Assembly: GCA_017309275.1 (NCBI GenBank)
Contig: JAFKLT010000033.1
Coordinates: 48,325-112,324 of the forward strand
Reading direction: 5' to 3'
Source: Sphingomonadales bacterium
Lineage (GTDB): Bacteria > Pseudomonadota > Alphaproteobacteria > Sphingomonadales > Sphingomonadaceae
Length of the DNA stretch: 64,000 nucleotides
The notes under the pieces are model-generated. The model worked only from the letters and a program-made list of their open reading frames with translations, ran no database searches and was not told the DNA's origin. How positions within the stretch are numbered: the stretch's first letter is position 1; each line of letters begins with the position of its first letter. Below are positions 8,040 to 17,236 of the stretch, one piece after another. Position numbers and translations under genes: made by a program.

Positions 8040-8723
8040 ATGGATAGACGCGAAACCCGGGTCGCGGCGTCCTGCAACGGCGTGGCGAAGGAGCTGCTCT
8101 GCGTCCGCGAGCTGCCGGGCGGAGACCTGTTGATCCTGCTCCGCAACACCGAATATCCGATCCAGATCGGCGGAAAGGCCCGCCAGGTCGTCGAACAGCG
8201 CTATTCGATCCACCGCGATGCCAAGGCGCAGCAGGTAGTGATCAAGCATTCGCTCCGCATCGCCGGCGGACGGATCGTCACCATCGCCAGCTTTGCCGAC
8301 GCAATGGGGGATGCACGGGCTTGGCCCGTCTTCTCGCGCCTTGCCCCGGACCTGCGGTCCGATCGCTTCGACCTCAAGGCCCCGGCGTCCCTCAACACGC
8401 TCGACATGGGCGATTACGACCCCCGCATGCAAAGCCTTTGCTATGCGGTCGTCGCCCATCGACGCCAGGCGCTGTCTCCCGCCGCGGACACCCTGCCGAT
8501 CGCGCTGGCGCGCCTGTCCTTTCGCGAGTTCGATATTTCGGTCGTCGCGCGCATCCTGCCCCAGCCGACGACCGACGGGGCGCTGATGCATCATCGCGCG
8601 CAAGCACCGATGGCGGGAGCGACGAACGAAGCCATGAGCGAAGCCGAGCTCGCCCAACATCTCGATGCCGCGCTCCGCCAGCTTATCGCCGTTCCCGCGC
8701 CGCGCGAGCAGGCGGCGGAATAG
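8040..8723 (+). CDS. Hypothetical protein downstream of the ECF pair
   Basis: 227 residues, soluble, no signal peptide, no recognised domain. The N-terminal half is beta-rich (LLCVRELPGGDLLILLRN), with a QRYSIHRDAKAQQVVIKHSL strand pair; the C-terminal half contains a long helix (MSEAELAQHLDAALRQLI). It lies 46 bp after the anti-sigma gene in the same direction and could be the last gene of that operon. It converges on lepA. Function unknown. Confidence 0.6.
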   Translation: MDRRETRVAASCNGVAKELLCVRELPGGDLLILLRNTEYPIQIGGKARQVVEQRYSIHRDAKAQQVVIKHSLRIAGGRIVTIASFADAMGDARAWPVFSRLAPDLRSDRFDLKAPASLNTLDMGDYDPRMQSLCYAVVAHRRQALSPAADTLPIALARLSFREFDISVVARILPQPTTDGALMHHRAQAPMAGATNEAMSEAELAQHLDAALRQLIAVPAPREQAAE

Positions 8724-8758
8724 GCCTCGCCCTCAAACCGCCTCGACAGCGACGCGTG

Positions 8759-10582
8759 TCAGGCATCGTCCCCCATCCGCAGCGCGGCGATGAACGCCTC
8801 CTGCGGAATATTGACGTTGCCATATTCGCGCATCCGCTTTTTGCCTTCCTTCTGCTTTTCCAGCAGCTTCTTCTTGCGGGTCGCGTCGCCGCCATAGCAT
8901 TTGGCGGTCACGTCCTTGCGCAGCGCGGCGATGGTTTCGCGGGCGATCACCTTGCCGCCGATCGCGGCCTGGATCGGAATCTTGAACATGTGGCGCGGGA
9001 TCAGGTCCTTCAGCCGCTCGCACATGCCGCGACCCCGGCTTTCGGCGCTGCCGCGGTGAACGATCATGCTCAGCGCGTCGACCGGCTCGTTGTTGACGAG
9101 GATGCTCATCTTGACCAGGTCGCCGGGCCGGTGGCCGATCTGGTGATAGTCGAACGAGGCATAACCGCGGCTGATGCTCTTCAGCCGGTCATAGAAATCG
9201 AACACCACCTCGTTGAGCGGCAGGTCATAGGTGATCTGCGCACGGCCGCCGACATAGGTCAGATTCTTCTGAATGCCGCGACGGTCCTGGCACAGCTTCA
9301 GGATCGGGCCCAGATAATCGTCGGGCACGTAAATGACCGCCTCGATCCACGGTTCCTCGATCTCGTCGATCCGGTTCGGGTCGGGCATGTCGGCGGGGTT
9401 GTGGAGTTCGATCTCCTTCGCCGCCTCATTCTTGGTGTGGCCCAGCTTCAGCTTGTAGACCACCGATGGCGCGGTCGTGATCAGGTCCAGGTCATATTCG
9501 CGCGTCAGCCGCTCCTGGATGATTTCCAGGTGCAACAGGCCAAGGAAGCCGCAGCGAAAGCCAAAGCCCAGCGCCGCCGAACTCTCCATCTCGAAGCTGA
9601 AGCTCGCGTCGTTCAGGCGCAGCTTCTGGATGCTCTCGCGCAATTTCTCGAAGTCGTTGGCGTCGGTCGGAAACAGGCCGCAGAACACGACCGGCTGGAC
9701 TTCCTTGAACCCCGGCAGCGGCGCGGCGGCGGGCTTTTTCGCGTCCGTCACCGTGTCGCCGACGCGCGCCTGCGCGACGTCCTTGATCTGCGCGGTGATG
9801 AAGCCGATCTCGCCCGGACCGATTTCGGTGAGTTCCTCGCGCTTCGGCGTGAAACAACCGACGCGATCGATCAGGTGGGTGGTGCCCGCCTGCATGAACT
9901 TGATCTGCTGCCCCTTCTTGAGCACGCCGTCGACGACGCGGACAAGGATGACGACGCCCAGATAGGGGTCGTACCAGCTATCGACCAGCATCGCGACCAG
10001 CGGCGCCGATGCATCGCCCTTCGGCGGCGGAATCTTGGTGACGATGGCTTCCAGCGCTTCCTCGATACCGATGCCGGCCTTCGCCGATGCAAGAACGGCA
10101 TCGTCCGCGGGCAGGCCGATGATATCCTCGATCTCGGCCTTCACCTTGTCGACATCGGCCGCCGGCAGGTCGATCTTGTTGATCACGGGCACGATCTCAT
10201 GGTCATGCTCGATCGACTGATAGACGTTGGCCAGCGTCTGCGCCTCCACGCCCTGCGCCGCGTCGACGACCAGCAGCGCGCCCTCGCAAGCCGCCAAGCT
10301 GCGCGACACTTCATAGGCGAAGTCGACGTGCCCGGGCGTGTCCATCAGGTTGAGTTCGTACGTCTCACCGTCCTTGGCGGTATATTTGAGGCGCACCGTC
10401 TGCGCCTTGATCGTGATCCCGCGCTCCTTCTCGATGTCCATATTATCAAGGACTTGTGCGGACATCTCGCGCGCGGTCAGTCCCCCGGTGAACTGGATCA
10501 GCCGGTCCGCCAGCGTCGACTTGCCATGGTCGATATGCGCGATGATCGAAAAGTTACGGATATGCGAGAGAGGAGTTGTCAT
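8759..10582 (-). CDS. lepA: Elongation factor 4 (LepA)
   Basis: LepA/EF4 is a ribosome-bound translational GTPase. The 607-residue protein contains G1 (AHIDHGKST, near residue 15), G2/G3 ([18 protein letters not shown]), G4 (NKIDLP), domain II, the EF-G-like domains III and V, and the LepA-specific C-terminal domain with [15 protein letters not shown]. Length matches the family. The ATG at 10582 directly opens [20 protein letters not shown]. It faces the YVTN propeller gene across a shared upstream gap of 168 bp. Confidence 0.98.
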   Translation of the reverse strand: MTTPLSHIRNFSIIAHIDHGKSTLADRLIQFTGGLTAREMSAQVLDNMDIEKERGITIKAQTVRLKYTAKDGETYELNLMDTPGHVDFAYEVSRSLAACEGALLVVDAAQGVEAQTLANVYQSIEHDHEIVPVINKIDLPAADVDKVKAEIEDIIGLPADDAVLASAKAGIGIEEALEAIVTKIPPPKGDASAPLVAMLVDSWYDPYLGVVILVRVVDGVLKKGQQIKFMQAGTTHLIDRVGCFTPKREELTEIGPGEIGFITAQIKDVAQARVGDTVTDAKKPAAAPLPGFKEVQPVVFCGLFPTDANDFEKLRESIQKLRLNDASFSFEMESSAALGFGFRCGFLGLLHLEIIQERLTREYDLDLITTAPSVVYKLKLGHTKNEAAKEIELHNPADMPDPNRIDEIEEPWIEAVIYVPDDYLGPILKLCQDRRGIQKNLTYVGGRAQITYDLPLNEVVFDFYDRLKSISRGYASFDYHQIGHRPGDLVKMSILVNNEPVDALSMIVHRGSAESRGRGMCERLKDLIPRHMFKIPIQAAIGGKVIARETIAALRKDVTAKCYGGDATRKKKLLEKQKEGKKRMREYGNVNIPQEAFIAALRMGDDA

Positions 10583-10750
10583 GCCGCGCGCGTTAGCAGC
10601 GGAAATGCGCGCTGTCAGCAGCCGAAGCTAAACAGCGGTCTGGCGCGCGCGGTAACGCCTCACCGCGATCGCCGGCCCGCCGTTCGTCGAAGCGCGATTG
10701 CCGACGCCGCCGCGCACGCTAGCGTCATGCCGGCAACAGGGAGAGCCATC

Positions 10751-11704
10751 ATGCACCGCGCCTTTACCGCCCTTCTTCTGACCGCGCTGACATGCACGGC
10801 ACCCGCATCCGCGCAGACGCTGCTGGTCGGGAACAAGGGCGAGGATACGCTCAGCCTCATCGCGCTCGCCTCTGGACAGGAACTCGCGCGGCTTCCGACC
10901 GGCAAGATGCCGCACGAAATCGCGATTTCGCCGGACGGCAAACAGGCGGCGGTCGTCGCCTATGGCGCGACGACGATCGACATCGTCGACATCGCGAAGC
11001 GGACGAAGATCCGGACCATCGACCTCAGCCCGAACCAGCGTCCGCACGGGCTCCTGTGGCTTTCCGACGGACGGCTCGTCGCGACGACCGAGGCGAGCCA
11101 GTCGGTCGCGATCGTCGCCCCTGACGGAACGCTGACCTCGATCGCGACCGGACAACAGGGATCGCACATGGTGGTGGTCGCACCCGACAACCGCACCGCC
11201 TATGTCGCCAATATCGCGTCCGGAACGGTCAGCGTGCTCGACCTTCGGGACGCGAAAAAGCTTCGCGACCTTCCCGTCGGCGGCAAGCCCGAGGGGCTGT
11301 CGCTGACCCGCGGCGGACGCGAATTGTGGGTGGGCGACCTGTCGGCTCCGCGCGTGTCGATATGGGATACCGCAAAGGGTGAGAAGATCGCCGAACAGAC
11401 GGTCGATCCCGTCGCGATCCGCGTGCTGACAAGCCCCGACGGCAAATGGGTCGCGACCAGCAATATCGGCGCCGGATCGATCAGCCTGTTCGACGCCGAA
11501 ACGCGGGCACTGGTGAAGACGATCCAGGTGTCAGAAGGCGATGCGGCGCGGCAGGTGACGCTGCTGTGGGGCCTCGACGGCAAGCGTATCTATGCGGCCG
11601 AGACCGGCGTCGACAAGGTAGCGGAAATCGACGTCGCGAGCGGCAAAGTGCTGCGCCGGATCGCGGCGGGCAAAAATGGCGACGGGCTGGCGATCGCACC
11701 GTAG
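10751..11704 (+). CDS. Secreted YVTN-type beta-propeller protein
   Basis: 317 residues with a Sec signal (cleavage likely after TAPASA, residue 22). The rest is a series of about seven 40-residue blades with the YVTN/PQQ-like pattern: GNKGEDTLSLIALASG, ISPDGKQAAVV, VAPDNRTAYVANIASGTVSVLDL, LTSPDGKWVATSNIGAGSISLFD. Such proteins are periplasmic scaffolds, often next to cytochromes or PQQ enzymes, but no such neighbour is present here. It is a single gene, divergent from lepA. Partner and ligand unknown. Confidence 0.85.
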   Translation: MHRAFTALLLTALTCTAPASAQTLLVGNKGEDTLSLIALASGQELARLPTGKMPHEIAISPDGKQAAVVAYGATTIDIVDIAKRTKIRTIDLSPNQRPHGLLWLSDGRLVATTEASQSVAIVAPDGTLTSIATGQQGSHMVVVAPDNRTAYVANIASGTVSVLDLRDAKKLRDLPVGGKPEGLSLTRGGRELWVGDLSAPRVSIWDTAKGEKIAEQTVDPVAIRVLTSPDGKWVATSNIGAGSISLFDAETRALVKTIQVSEGDAARQVTLLWGLDGKRIYAAETGVDKVAEIDVASGKVLRRIAAGKNGDGLAIAP

Positions 11705-11730
11705 CGGGCTTTTGACTGCCCATCTTCCGC

Positions 11731-11755
11731 GTCACCCCGGACCTCATCCGGGGTC
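11731..11755. repeat. Short GTCACCCCGGAC palindrome
   Basis: CCCCGGA and TCCGGGG form an inverted repeat around CCTCA, preceded by GTCA. The same GTCACCCCGGACT-type core recurs at 37829-37900, so this is a dispersed REP-like intergenic element. It lies between the convergent propeller and siroheme-synthase-like genes and may help end transcription. Confidence 0.6.
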
Positions 11756-11766
11756 CGCCTTCCTCG

Positions 11767-12543
11767 TCAGCCGAAGTCCCCGACGAGCCACAGCGACAGC
11801 CCTGCCGGCGGCTCGCTCGGCGGCGCATCGACAACATGCCGCGCCGCATCGGCCCGCGCGCGGTCCAGGATCGTGGCGGGGACGCTCGCTGCATGAAATA
11901 TCCGGTCGGCCTCGCCCAACAGACGCGCCGCGCGAAGCGTCAGATCGTCGGGATCGGCGCTCGTCACGCGAATAATGTGGAGACCGCCGGGCGCAGCACG
12001 CTCGTCGCCCGCCAGCCACGCATCGACCTTGTCCGCCGCCTCGGCGTTGAGCGGATCGAGCGCTCCGCCGCTCGCCAGCGCGCCGTCGATCGCGCGGCGA
12101 CGGTCGGCGGCGGCGGGCCAGCGCGCCTTCATCGCCTCGCGCGCCGCATATAGTGCCGACGCCAGCGCACCCAATCGTGCCGGCAGCATAACCTCGACAC
12201 GCTGCCGCACCGCCTTGGCCAGTCCGGCTGACGCACCGCCGGTCCCGATCGCGATGGTGACCGGCGCGCGGTCGACGATGGCGGGCGTGGTGAAATCGCA
12301 AAGATCGGGCCGATCGACGACATTGACGAGCAGCCCGCGCGCACGAAGCGCCGTCGCCGCGGCCTGCGCCGCGTCCTCATCGTCCAGTGCGACGAAAGCG
12401 ATCGTAGCGCCCTCTTCCCAGGCCGGAACGATGCGCCCGCCCGCACGGACGATCAGCCGCGCCTTGGCATCGGCAGCCTCCCCCTCCCCGACCAGCACAA
12501 CCGTACGGCCGGACAGGTTCAGAAAGATGGGAAGCTGCTGCAT
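11767..12543 (-). CDS. Siroheme synthase-like precorrin-2 dehydrogenase with partial SUMT-like tail
   Basis: The N-terminal half (1-150) matches the CysG/Met8 bifunctional dehydrogenase/ferrochelatase domain: LPIFLNLSGRTVVLVGEGEAADAKA (NAD-binding), DFTTPAIVDRAPVTIAIGTGGASAGLAKAVR and a helical dimerisation part. It would oxidise precorrin-2 and insert iron to make siroheme. Residues 185-250 (HIIRVTSADPDDLTLRAARLLGEADRIF) look like the first 60 residues of a SUMT methylase domain (GxGPGDxxxLTLRAxxxLxxAD), but the G-x-G-P-G site is degraded and the rest is missing. Total 258 residues against about 460 for full CysG. So a separate uroporphyrinogen methylase is needed elsewhere. Confidence 0.85.
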   Translation of the reverse strand: MQQLPIFLNLSGRTVVLVGEGEAADAKARLIVRAGGRIVPAWEEGATIAFVALDDEDAAQAAATALRARGLLVNVVDRPDLCDFTTPAIVDRAPVTIAIGTGGASAGLAKAVRQRVEVMLPARLGALASALYAAREAMKARWPAAADRRRAIDGALASGGALDPLNAEAADKVDAWLAGDERAAPGGLHIIRVTSADPDDLTLRAARLLGEADRIFHAASVPATILDRARADAARHVVDAPPSEPPAGLSLWLVGDFG

Positions 12544-12560
12544 GGGCGATCCATAGCAAA

Positions 12561-12582
12561 CCCCTCCCCCATCGGGGAGGGG
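12561..12582. repeat. CCCCTCCCC hairpin
   Basis: A perfect 9-bp stem CCCCTCCCC/GGGGAGGGG with a CATC loop sits in the 45-bp gap between lysA and the siroheme-like gene. It is a common type of GC-rich intergenic hairpin and might reduce read-through from lysA. Confidence 0.5.
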
Positions 12583-12588
12583 GGTGGG

Positions 12589-13848
12589 TCAATCGATCCA
12601 GTCGGGCACGCGCTCAGCGGCCATGATCGTCGAAGCGGCGATACGGTCGGCCACCTTGATATAACGGTCGCCGTCGACCAGCACCTCGGGCACCAGGCTG
12701 CGGCTGTTATAGGTCGACGCCATCGTCGCGCCATAGGCGCCGGCGGTACGGAAGATCGCAAGATCGCCCGATTCCACCGTGTCGATCACGCGATCGCGGG
12801 CGAAGGTGTCGCCGGTCTCGCACACCGGGCCGACGATCGACGCGGTCATCTTTTCGCCCGTCGGCTTGACCGCGACGAAATCATGATAGGCGTCATAGAG
12901 CGCGGGGCGGGCCAGATCGTTCATCGCCGCGTCGACGATCACGAACGGATTGGTCGCGCCGGGCTTGACCCACAGCACCTCGGTCAGCAGCACGCCGGTA
13001 TTGCCCGCAATGACACGGCCGGGCTCGAACATCAGCGTGACGTCCCAATCCTTGGTCACGCGCGCGACCATCGCGCCATATTCGGCGGGGCTCGGCGGAT
13101 TGTCTTCCGGCCGATAGGGAACGCCCAGGCCGCCGCCCAGGTCCACGTGAGTAATGCTGTGTCCCGCCGCGCGCAGGTCGGCGACAAGACGACCGACGCG
13201 TTCGAACGCGGCCTCCAGCGGATCCAGGCTGGTAAGCTGGCTACCGATATGCAGCGCGACGCCGCGCATCTGCAGCCCCGGCAGCGCCGCGAGGCGGCCG
13301 AAGATTTCGGGCGCGGAGTCGATGCCGACGCCGAACTTGTTCTCGGCCTTGCCGGTCGAGATCTTCGCGTGCGTGCCGGCGTCGACGTCCGGGTTGACGC
13401 GCAGCACGGCAGGGGCGGTCATTTCCTTGGCGAGCGCGATCTCGGCGAGCGCGACGCCCTCCGGCTCATGCTCGATGTTGAACTGGCCGATACCGCGGTC
13501 CAGCCCTTGCGCCAGTTCGGCGCGGGTCTTTCCGACGCCGGAAAAGACGATGTCCTGCGGCGCCATGCCCGATGCCAGCGCGCGTTCCAGCTCGCCGCCC
13601 GAAACGACGTCGGCGCCATAACCCTGCCGCGCGAGGACGCGCAGCACGCCCAGGTTGGGATTGCACTTGATCGCAAAGGCGATGTGCTTCTTCGGAATGT
13701 CCTTCAGCGCGTCCGCGAACACCTGTGCATGGCGTTCGAGGGTCGCGCGCGAATAGACATAGACGGGCGTGCCGATTTCTTCGGCAATGCGCGGCAGCGG
13801 AATATCTTCGGCGTGCAGGACGCCGTTACGCAGTTCAAAATGGTCCAT
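12589..13848 (-). CDS. lysA: Diaminopimelate decarboxylase
   Basis: LysA is a PLP enzyme that decarboxylates meso-diaminopimelate to L-lysine, the last step of the pathway. The 419-residue protein shows the PLP lysine motif (IAFAIKCNPN, about 58-67), the glycine-rich phosphate loop (VDLGGGLGVPY), the FEPGR segment and the catalytic CETGDTFARDR. Length is normal. It follows argH and a small lipoprotein gene in one minus-strand unit, an arrangement widespread in proteobacteria. Confidence 0.97.
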   Translation of the reverse strand: MDHFELRNGVLHAEDIPLPRIAEEIGTPVYVYSRATLERHAQVFADALKDIPKKHIAFAIKCNPNLGVLRVLARQGYGADVVSGGELERALASGMAPQDIVFSGVGKTRAELAQGLDRGIGQFNIEHEPEGVALAEIALAKEMTAPAVLRVNPDVDAGTHAKISTGKAENKFGVGIDSAPEIFGRLAALPGLQMRGVALHIGSQLTSLDPLEAAFERVGRLVADLRAAGHSITHVDLGGGLGVPYRPEDNPPSPAEYGAMVARVTKDWDVTLMFEPGRVIAGNTGVLLTEVLWVKPGATNPFVIVDAAMNDLARPALYDAYHDFVAVKPTGEKMTASIVGPVCETGDTFARDRVIDTVESGDLAIFRTAGAYGATMASTYNSRSLVPEVLVDGDRYIKVADRIAASTIMAAERVPDWID

Positions 13849-13872
13849 CGAAGGAAGTCCTGAATTTTTGGC

Positions 13873-14127
13873 TCAGCCCGGAGGCGGCAAGTCGAAATCG
13901 TCTGGTTCGCGTTGCTCGGACCGTTTGAGAAGTTCGTCGCTGCGCGCGGGCCGGGCCTGCGCGTCAGGCGTCGTGAGTTCCTCCGTGGTTGGGGCGCGCT
14001 TGGCGCCGACGGGAATCGCCGGAGCCGGCTGGTTCGCCGGCGGCTTCAGATCTTCCTTCGCACCGCACGCGCCAAGAAGCGCGCCAGCGGCGAGGGTTGC
14101 AACGATCAGGCGGCTCTTCGCCATCAA
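13873..14127 (-). CDS. Small LptM-like lipoprotein
   Basis: 84 residues with a lipoprotein signal ([21 protein letters not shown]; lipobox LLGA-C). The short mature part is Pro-rich and charged ([16 protein letters not shown], ending DDFDLPPPG). The position between argH and lysA is that of the LptM/YifL lipoprotein in many proteobacteria; LptM in E. coli helps mature the LPS translocon LptD. I infer that role from position and type only. Its ATG overlaps the argH stop by 4 bp. Confidence 0.75.
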   Translation of the reverse strand: MMAKSRLIVATLAAGALLGACGAKEDLKPPANQPAPAIPVGAKRAPTTEELTTPDAQARPARSDELLKRSEQREPDDFDLPPPG

Positions 14128-15527
14128 TCCTGTCCTTCCAGCGCGGCGCGCGCCGCGGTAATGGCTTGCCTTACCCGTTCGGGCGCCGTGCCGCCATAGC
14201 TGGTGCGGCTGGCGACCGATGCCTCGACGGTCAGCGCGGCCAGCGCCGCCGGCGTCACCGCCGAATGGATCGCCGACGCTTCGCCGATGGGAAGCTGCGA
14301 CAGTTCAACGCCCAATTGCTCCGCGCGTTTCACGCAGGAGCCGACGATATGGTGCGCCTCGCGGAACGGCACGCCGGCTTCGCGCACCAGCCAGTCGGCC
14401 AGGTCGGTCGCGGTCGAGAAGCCCGAGGCCGCGAGCGTACGCATCCGATCGGTACGAAAGCTGAGCGTCTCGACCATCCCGGTCATTGCCGCGAGCGACA
14501 GCGCAAGCGCGTCGAAGGCGCCGAACACCGTCTCCTTGTCGTCCTGCAGATCCTTCGAATAGGTGAGCGGCAAACCCTTTACGATGACGCTGAGGCGCTG
14601 AAAGGCGCCAAGCAGCAGGCCAGCGCGACCGCGCACCAGTTCGGCCGCGTCGGGGTTGCGCTTTTGCGGCATGATCGAGCTGCCGGTCGACCAGGCGTCG
14701 GGCAGACTCACGAAGCCGAAGGGCTGGCTCGCCCAGATCACGACCTCTTCGGCCAGGCGCGACAGGTGCAGCGCGGCGATCGATGCGGCGGCGCAGAATT
14801 CCAGCGCGAAGTCGCGGTCCGATACGGCGTCGATGCTGTTCGCCATCGGTCGGTCGAAACCGAGCGCGGCTGCGGTCGCGTCGCGGTCGAGCGGAAAGCT
14901 CGTGCCCGCCAGCGCCGCGGCGCCGAGCGGCGATTCGTTCAGACGCTTCCGCGCGTCGGCAAAGCGGCCGCGATCGCGTTCGAACATCGCGACATAGGCC
15001 AGCAGATGATGGCCCAGCGTCACTGGCTGTGCGACCTGCAGGTGCGTGAAGCCCGGCATGATGCTGTCCGCATGTTCCTCGGCGCGCGCGAGCAGTGCGG
15101 TCTGGATCGCCTTCAGCCCGGCGTCGATCCGTCCGCACGCGGTGCGTACCCACAAGCGAAAGTCGGTCGCGACCTGGTCGTTGCGCGAGCGTGCGGTGTG
15201 GAGACGCCCGGCGGCCTCGCCCACCAGCTCCTTCAGCCGCGACTCGACCGTCATGTGGATGTCTTCAAGGCTGAGGTCGACCGGCACGCCGCTTTCGGCG
15301 AACTCGTCGGCGATCGTCGCCAGGCCGCGGTCGATGACCACCGCATCCTCGGCCGCGATGATCCCGCTCGCGCCCAGCATCGCGGCATGCGCGCGGCTCG
15401 CGGCGATATCCTCTTCCCACAGACGCTTGTCGACCGGGATGGAGGCGTTAATCTCTTGCATGATCGCAGCGGGTCCGCCACCGAAGCGGCCGCCCCACAT
15501 GCTGTTGCTGTCCGGAGTATCCGCCAT
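14124..15527 (-). CDS. argH: Argininosuccinate lyase
   Basis: ArgH splits argininosuccinate to arginine and fumarate. The 467-residue protein begins [24 protein letters not shown], contains [36 protein letters not shown], and the fumarase/aspartase superfamily signature [12 protein letters not shown] with the catalytic Ser. Length is normal. It is the first gene of the argH-lipoprotein-lysA unit and is divergent from the TlpA-like gene with almost no gap. Confidence 0.97.
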   Translation of the reverse strand: MADTPDSNSMWGGRFGGGPAAIMQEINASIPVDKRLWEEDIAASRAHAAMLGASGIIAAEDAVVIDRGLATIADEFAESGVPVDLSLEDIHMTVESRLKELVGEAAGRLHTARSRNDQVATDFRLWVRTACGRIDAGLKAIQTALLARAEEHADSIMPGFTHLQVAQPVTLGHHLLAYVAMFERDRGRFADARKRLNESPLGAAALAGTSFPLDRDATAAALGFDRPMANSIDAVSDRDFALEFCAAASIAALHLSRLAEEVVIWASQPFGFVSLPDAWSTGSSIMPQKRNPDAAELVRGRAGLLLGAFQRLSVIVKGLPLTYSKDLQDDKETVFGAFDALALSLAAMTGMVETLSFRTDRMRTLAASGFSTATDLADWLVREAGVPFREAHHIVGSCVKRAEQLGVELSQLPIGEASAIHSAVTPAALAALTVEASVASRTSYGGTAPERVRQAITAARAALEGQD

Positions 15528-15546
15528 TCGTCACGCCCTGAACAAA

Positions 15547-16140
15547 ATGCTGCTTATCCTGCCGCTCGCGCTGGCCGGATCGGTAATCGCGGGCTGCGAT
15601 AGGCAAAAGCCCGGTCAGGAGCAAGCGGCAGCGCCCCAAGCAAATATTTCGTCCGGTGAAGCGAAGGATGCGCGCGGCGTCGAGACGTTTCAGCACCAGG
15701 TCGATCGCGCCAACGCCGGCAAGCTTGCACCCGCCGCCGCCTTTCGCGGCCCCGACGACGCGCCGCTGACGCTGGCGGCGTTCCGGGGCAAGCCGGTGCT
15801 CGTCAATCTGTGGGCGACATGGTGCGCGCCCTGCGTCGCCGAAATGCCGACGCTCGACGCGCTCGCGGCGAAGGAGGGCAACCGCATGACCGTCGTCGCG
15901 GTCGCGCAGGACCTGCAGGGCGCGGCGGTCGTCGACCCCTGGTTCCAGAAGGCCGGGCTGAAAGCGCTCCAGCCCTATCTCGATCCGCAGAACGCCTTAC
16001 TCGATGCGGCGAACAGCGCGCTGCCGACCAGCATCTTCTATGACGCCCAGGGCCGCGAGCTCTGGCGCGTGATCGGCGCGATCGACTGGGAGGGCGAAGA
16101 AGCACAGGCCCTGCTCGCGGAGGGCCTTGCCGCCAAATAA
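15547..16140 (+). CDS. TlpA/ResA-like thiol-disulfide lipoprotein
   Basis: 197 residues. An N-terminal lipoprotein signal (MLLILPLALAGSVIAGC, Cys 17) anchors it, facing the periplasm. The thioredoxin fold carries the redox motif WCAPC at 92-96, followed by VAEMPTLDALA, and the cis-Pro region ALPTSIFYDAQG. TlpA/ResA proteins reduce periplasmic disulfides, often for cytochrome maturation. It diverges from argH. The ATG at 15547 gives the cleanest signal peptide; the open frame extends upstream into argH on the other strand. Confidence 0.88.
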   Translation: MLLILPLALAGSVIAGCDRQKPGQEQAAAPQANISSGEAKDARGVETFQHQVDRANAGKLAPAAAFRGPDDAPLTLAAFRGKPVLVNLWATWCAPCVAEMPTLDALAAKEGNRMTVVAVAQDLQGAAVVDPWFQKAGLKALQPYLDPQNALLDAANSALPTSIFYDAQGRELWRVIGAIDWEGEEAQALLAEGLAAK

Positions 16141-16143
16141 GAA

Positions 16144-16167
16144 TGCGCCGGCACGACGGCCGGCGCA
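16144..16167. terminator. Hairpin between convergent genes
   Basis: TGCGCCGGC and GCCGGCGCA form a perfect 9-bp stem with a 6-base loop, 3 bp past the TlpA-like stop. On the minus strand it is followed by ATTCTTATTT, so it may end transcription from both sides. Confidence 0.55.
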
Positions 16168-16191
16168 CTCCCCCTTTCGGGACCCCGATGC

Positions 16192-17139
16192 TTAGTCGGC
16201 GCGGGTATGGCCGCGTTCGGCGCGGTTGCCCGTTTGGCCGGCCTGCGCTGCCGGAGCCTTCTGCGGCGCGGGTTCGGCGCTCGCCGGCTGGCTCGCAGCG
16301 TCTTCCTGACGTTCGGCCGTGTCCTTGAGCTGGCCCTTCGTCATGCCGGTGACAAGGACGTCGCCCGACCCGGCAAAGCTCGCGGCGGGAAGCGTCGCGA
16401 CGCGGTTGCCGACCTCGACCGTCACCGCCTCGACCACGCCGCGACCGGTCTGGCGCAGTTCCTGCACATAGCCGATCACCTTTCCGCGCGGATCGGTGAC
16501 GGGCATGCCCGGTGCGACCGCGAACATGCCTTCGCCGCTCGCCGCGCCGCTGCCCGCGGCCGCCAACTGACCGAGGCTGCCCTGAAAAGCGCCCGCGGCC
16601 GAGCCCGCACCGCTCGCGGTGCCCGAAACGCCCGACACCGCGCCGCCGGCCTGATCGCGCACATTGCCGACCGCGCCGCGCGCCGTGCCGGTGACGGTCG
16701 AGGCCGTGCCCTGAACCGTACCGACGGCGCCGCGCGCGGTCTGGCCGACATAGTCGGTGCCGACCGCCTGCGCGTCGAGGCTGCCGTTACCCGAAGCACC
16801 GCCCGATCCTTTGGTGCTGCCACCGATCGGGTTGCCGAGCAGATTGCCGTTGCCGTTCGCCGAGCCCTTGCCGTTCGCGTCGGCTCCACCCTTGCCGTTC
16901 ACGCGGCCCGAACGACGATCGACATTGGCCTCGCCGCGGCCCGAACCCGTCAGGTCGCCGGTGCTGCCGATCGTGCCGCCGATCGGTCCGGTCGGATTGC
17001 CCAGCGTCCCGCCGAGGCTACCGCCCAGATTGCCGCCCAGCCCGCCGCTGCCGCCAAGCAGCTGCGCCGACGCCGGAGCCGAGAAAGCCATGGCCGACGC
17101 GGCAAGCGCGAAGGCCGAAATGAAGATACGATTTGCCAT
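16192..17139 (-). CDS. Secreted Gly-rich repeat protein with PRC-like C-terminus
   Basis: 315 residues with a Sec signal (cleavage after SAPASA, near residue 25). Residues 27-65 are Gly-Leu repeats (GGSGGLGGNLGGSLGG), then a charged Gly/Asn/Lys part, then Ala/Gly/Thr repeats (TARGAVGTVQGTASTVTGTARGAV, shortened). From about 208 a beta-rich segment (GMPVTDPRGKVIGYVQELRQT ... VATLPAASF) resembles a PRC barrel. The tail is Ala/Gln/Glu-rich. It is probably a surface or periplasmic structural protein. It has its own copy of the GGAAGAAA-N13-TCGTT element at 17191-17216, as do the neighbouring subtilase and sigma factor genes, and so is a likely member of that ECF regulon. Confidence 0.75.
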   Translation of the reverse strand: MANRIFISAFALAASAMAFSAPASAQLLGGSGGLGGNLGGSLGGTLGNPTGPIGGTIGSTGDLTGSGRGEANVDRRSGRVNGKGGADANGKGSANGNGNLLGNPIGGSTKGSGGASGNGSLDAQAVGTDYVGQTARGAVGTVQGTASTVTGTARGAVGNVRDQAGGAVSGVSGTASGAGSAAGAFQGSLGQLAAAGSGAASGEGMFAVAPGMPVTDPRGKVIGYVQELRQTGRGVVEAVTVEVGNRVATLPAASFAGSGDVLVTGMTKGQLKDTAERQEDAASQPASAEPAPQKAPAAQAGQTGNRAERGHTRAD

Positions 17140-17190
17140 TGTCCTACTCCTGAGTTTGCGGCCCGGAGGGGTTGGTGGGCCTGTGGAGAG

Positions 17191-17216
17191 AACGATGGCG
17201 CGTTCGATTTTCTTCC
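17191..17216 (-). promoter_or_regulatory. ECF-type promoter of the Gly-rich protein gene
   Basis: On the minus strand GGAAGAAA is followed after exactly 13 bases by TCGTTCTC, about 52 bp before the ATG at 17139. The same two boxes with the same spacing occur at 18557-18588 and 20239-20264. The GGAA and CGTT cores fit ECF -35 and -10 boxes. Confidence 0.75.
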
Positions 17217-17236
17217 GAAAAAATTTCTGAGGGTCG

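Noticed and set aside
8321-11704. Plus-strand open frame of 1127 codons across lepA and the propeller gene
   Set aside because: Only its last 317 codons (from 10751) look like protein; the rest is antisense to lepA.
14171-14178. TTACCCGT outside the island
   Set aside because: It lies inside the argH coding sequence, unpaired and not before a gene. It shows the chance background for the motif.
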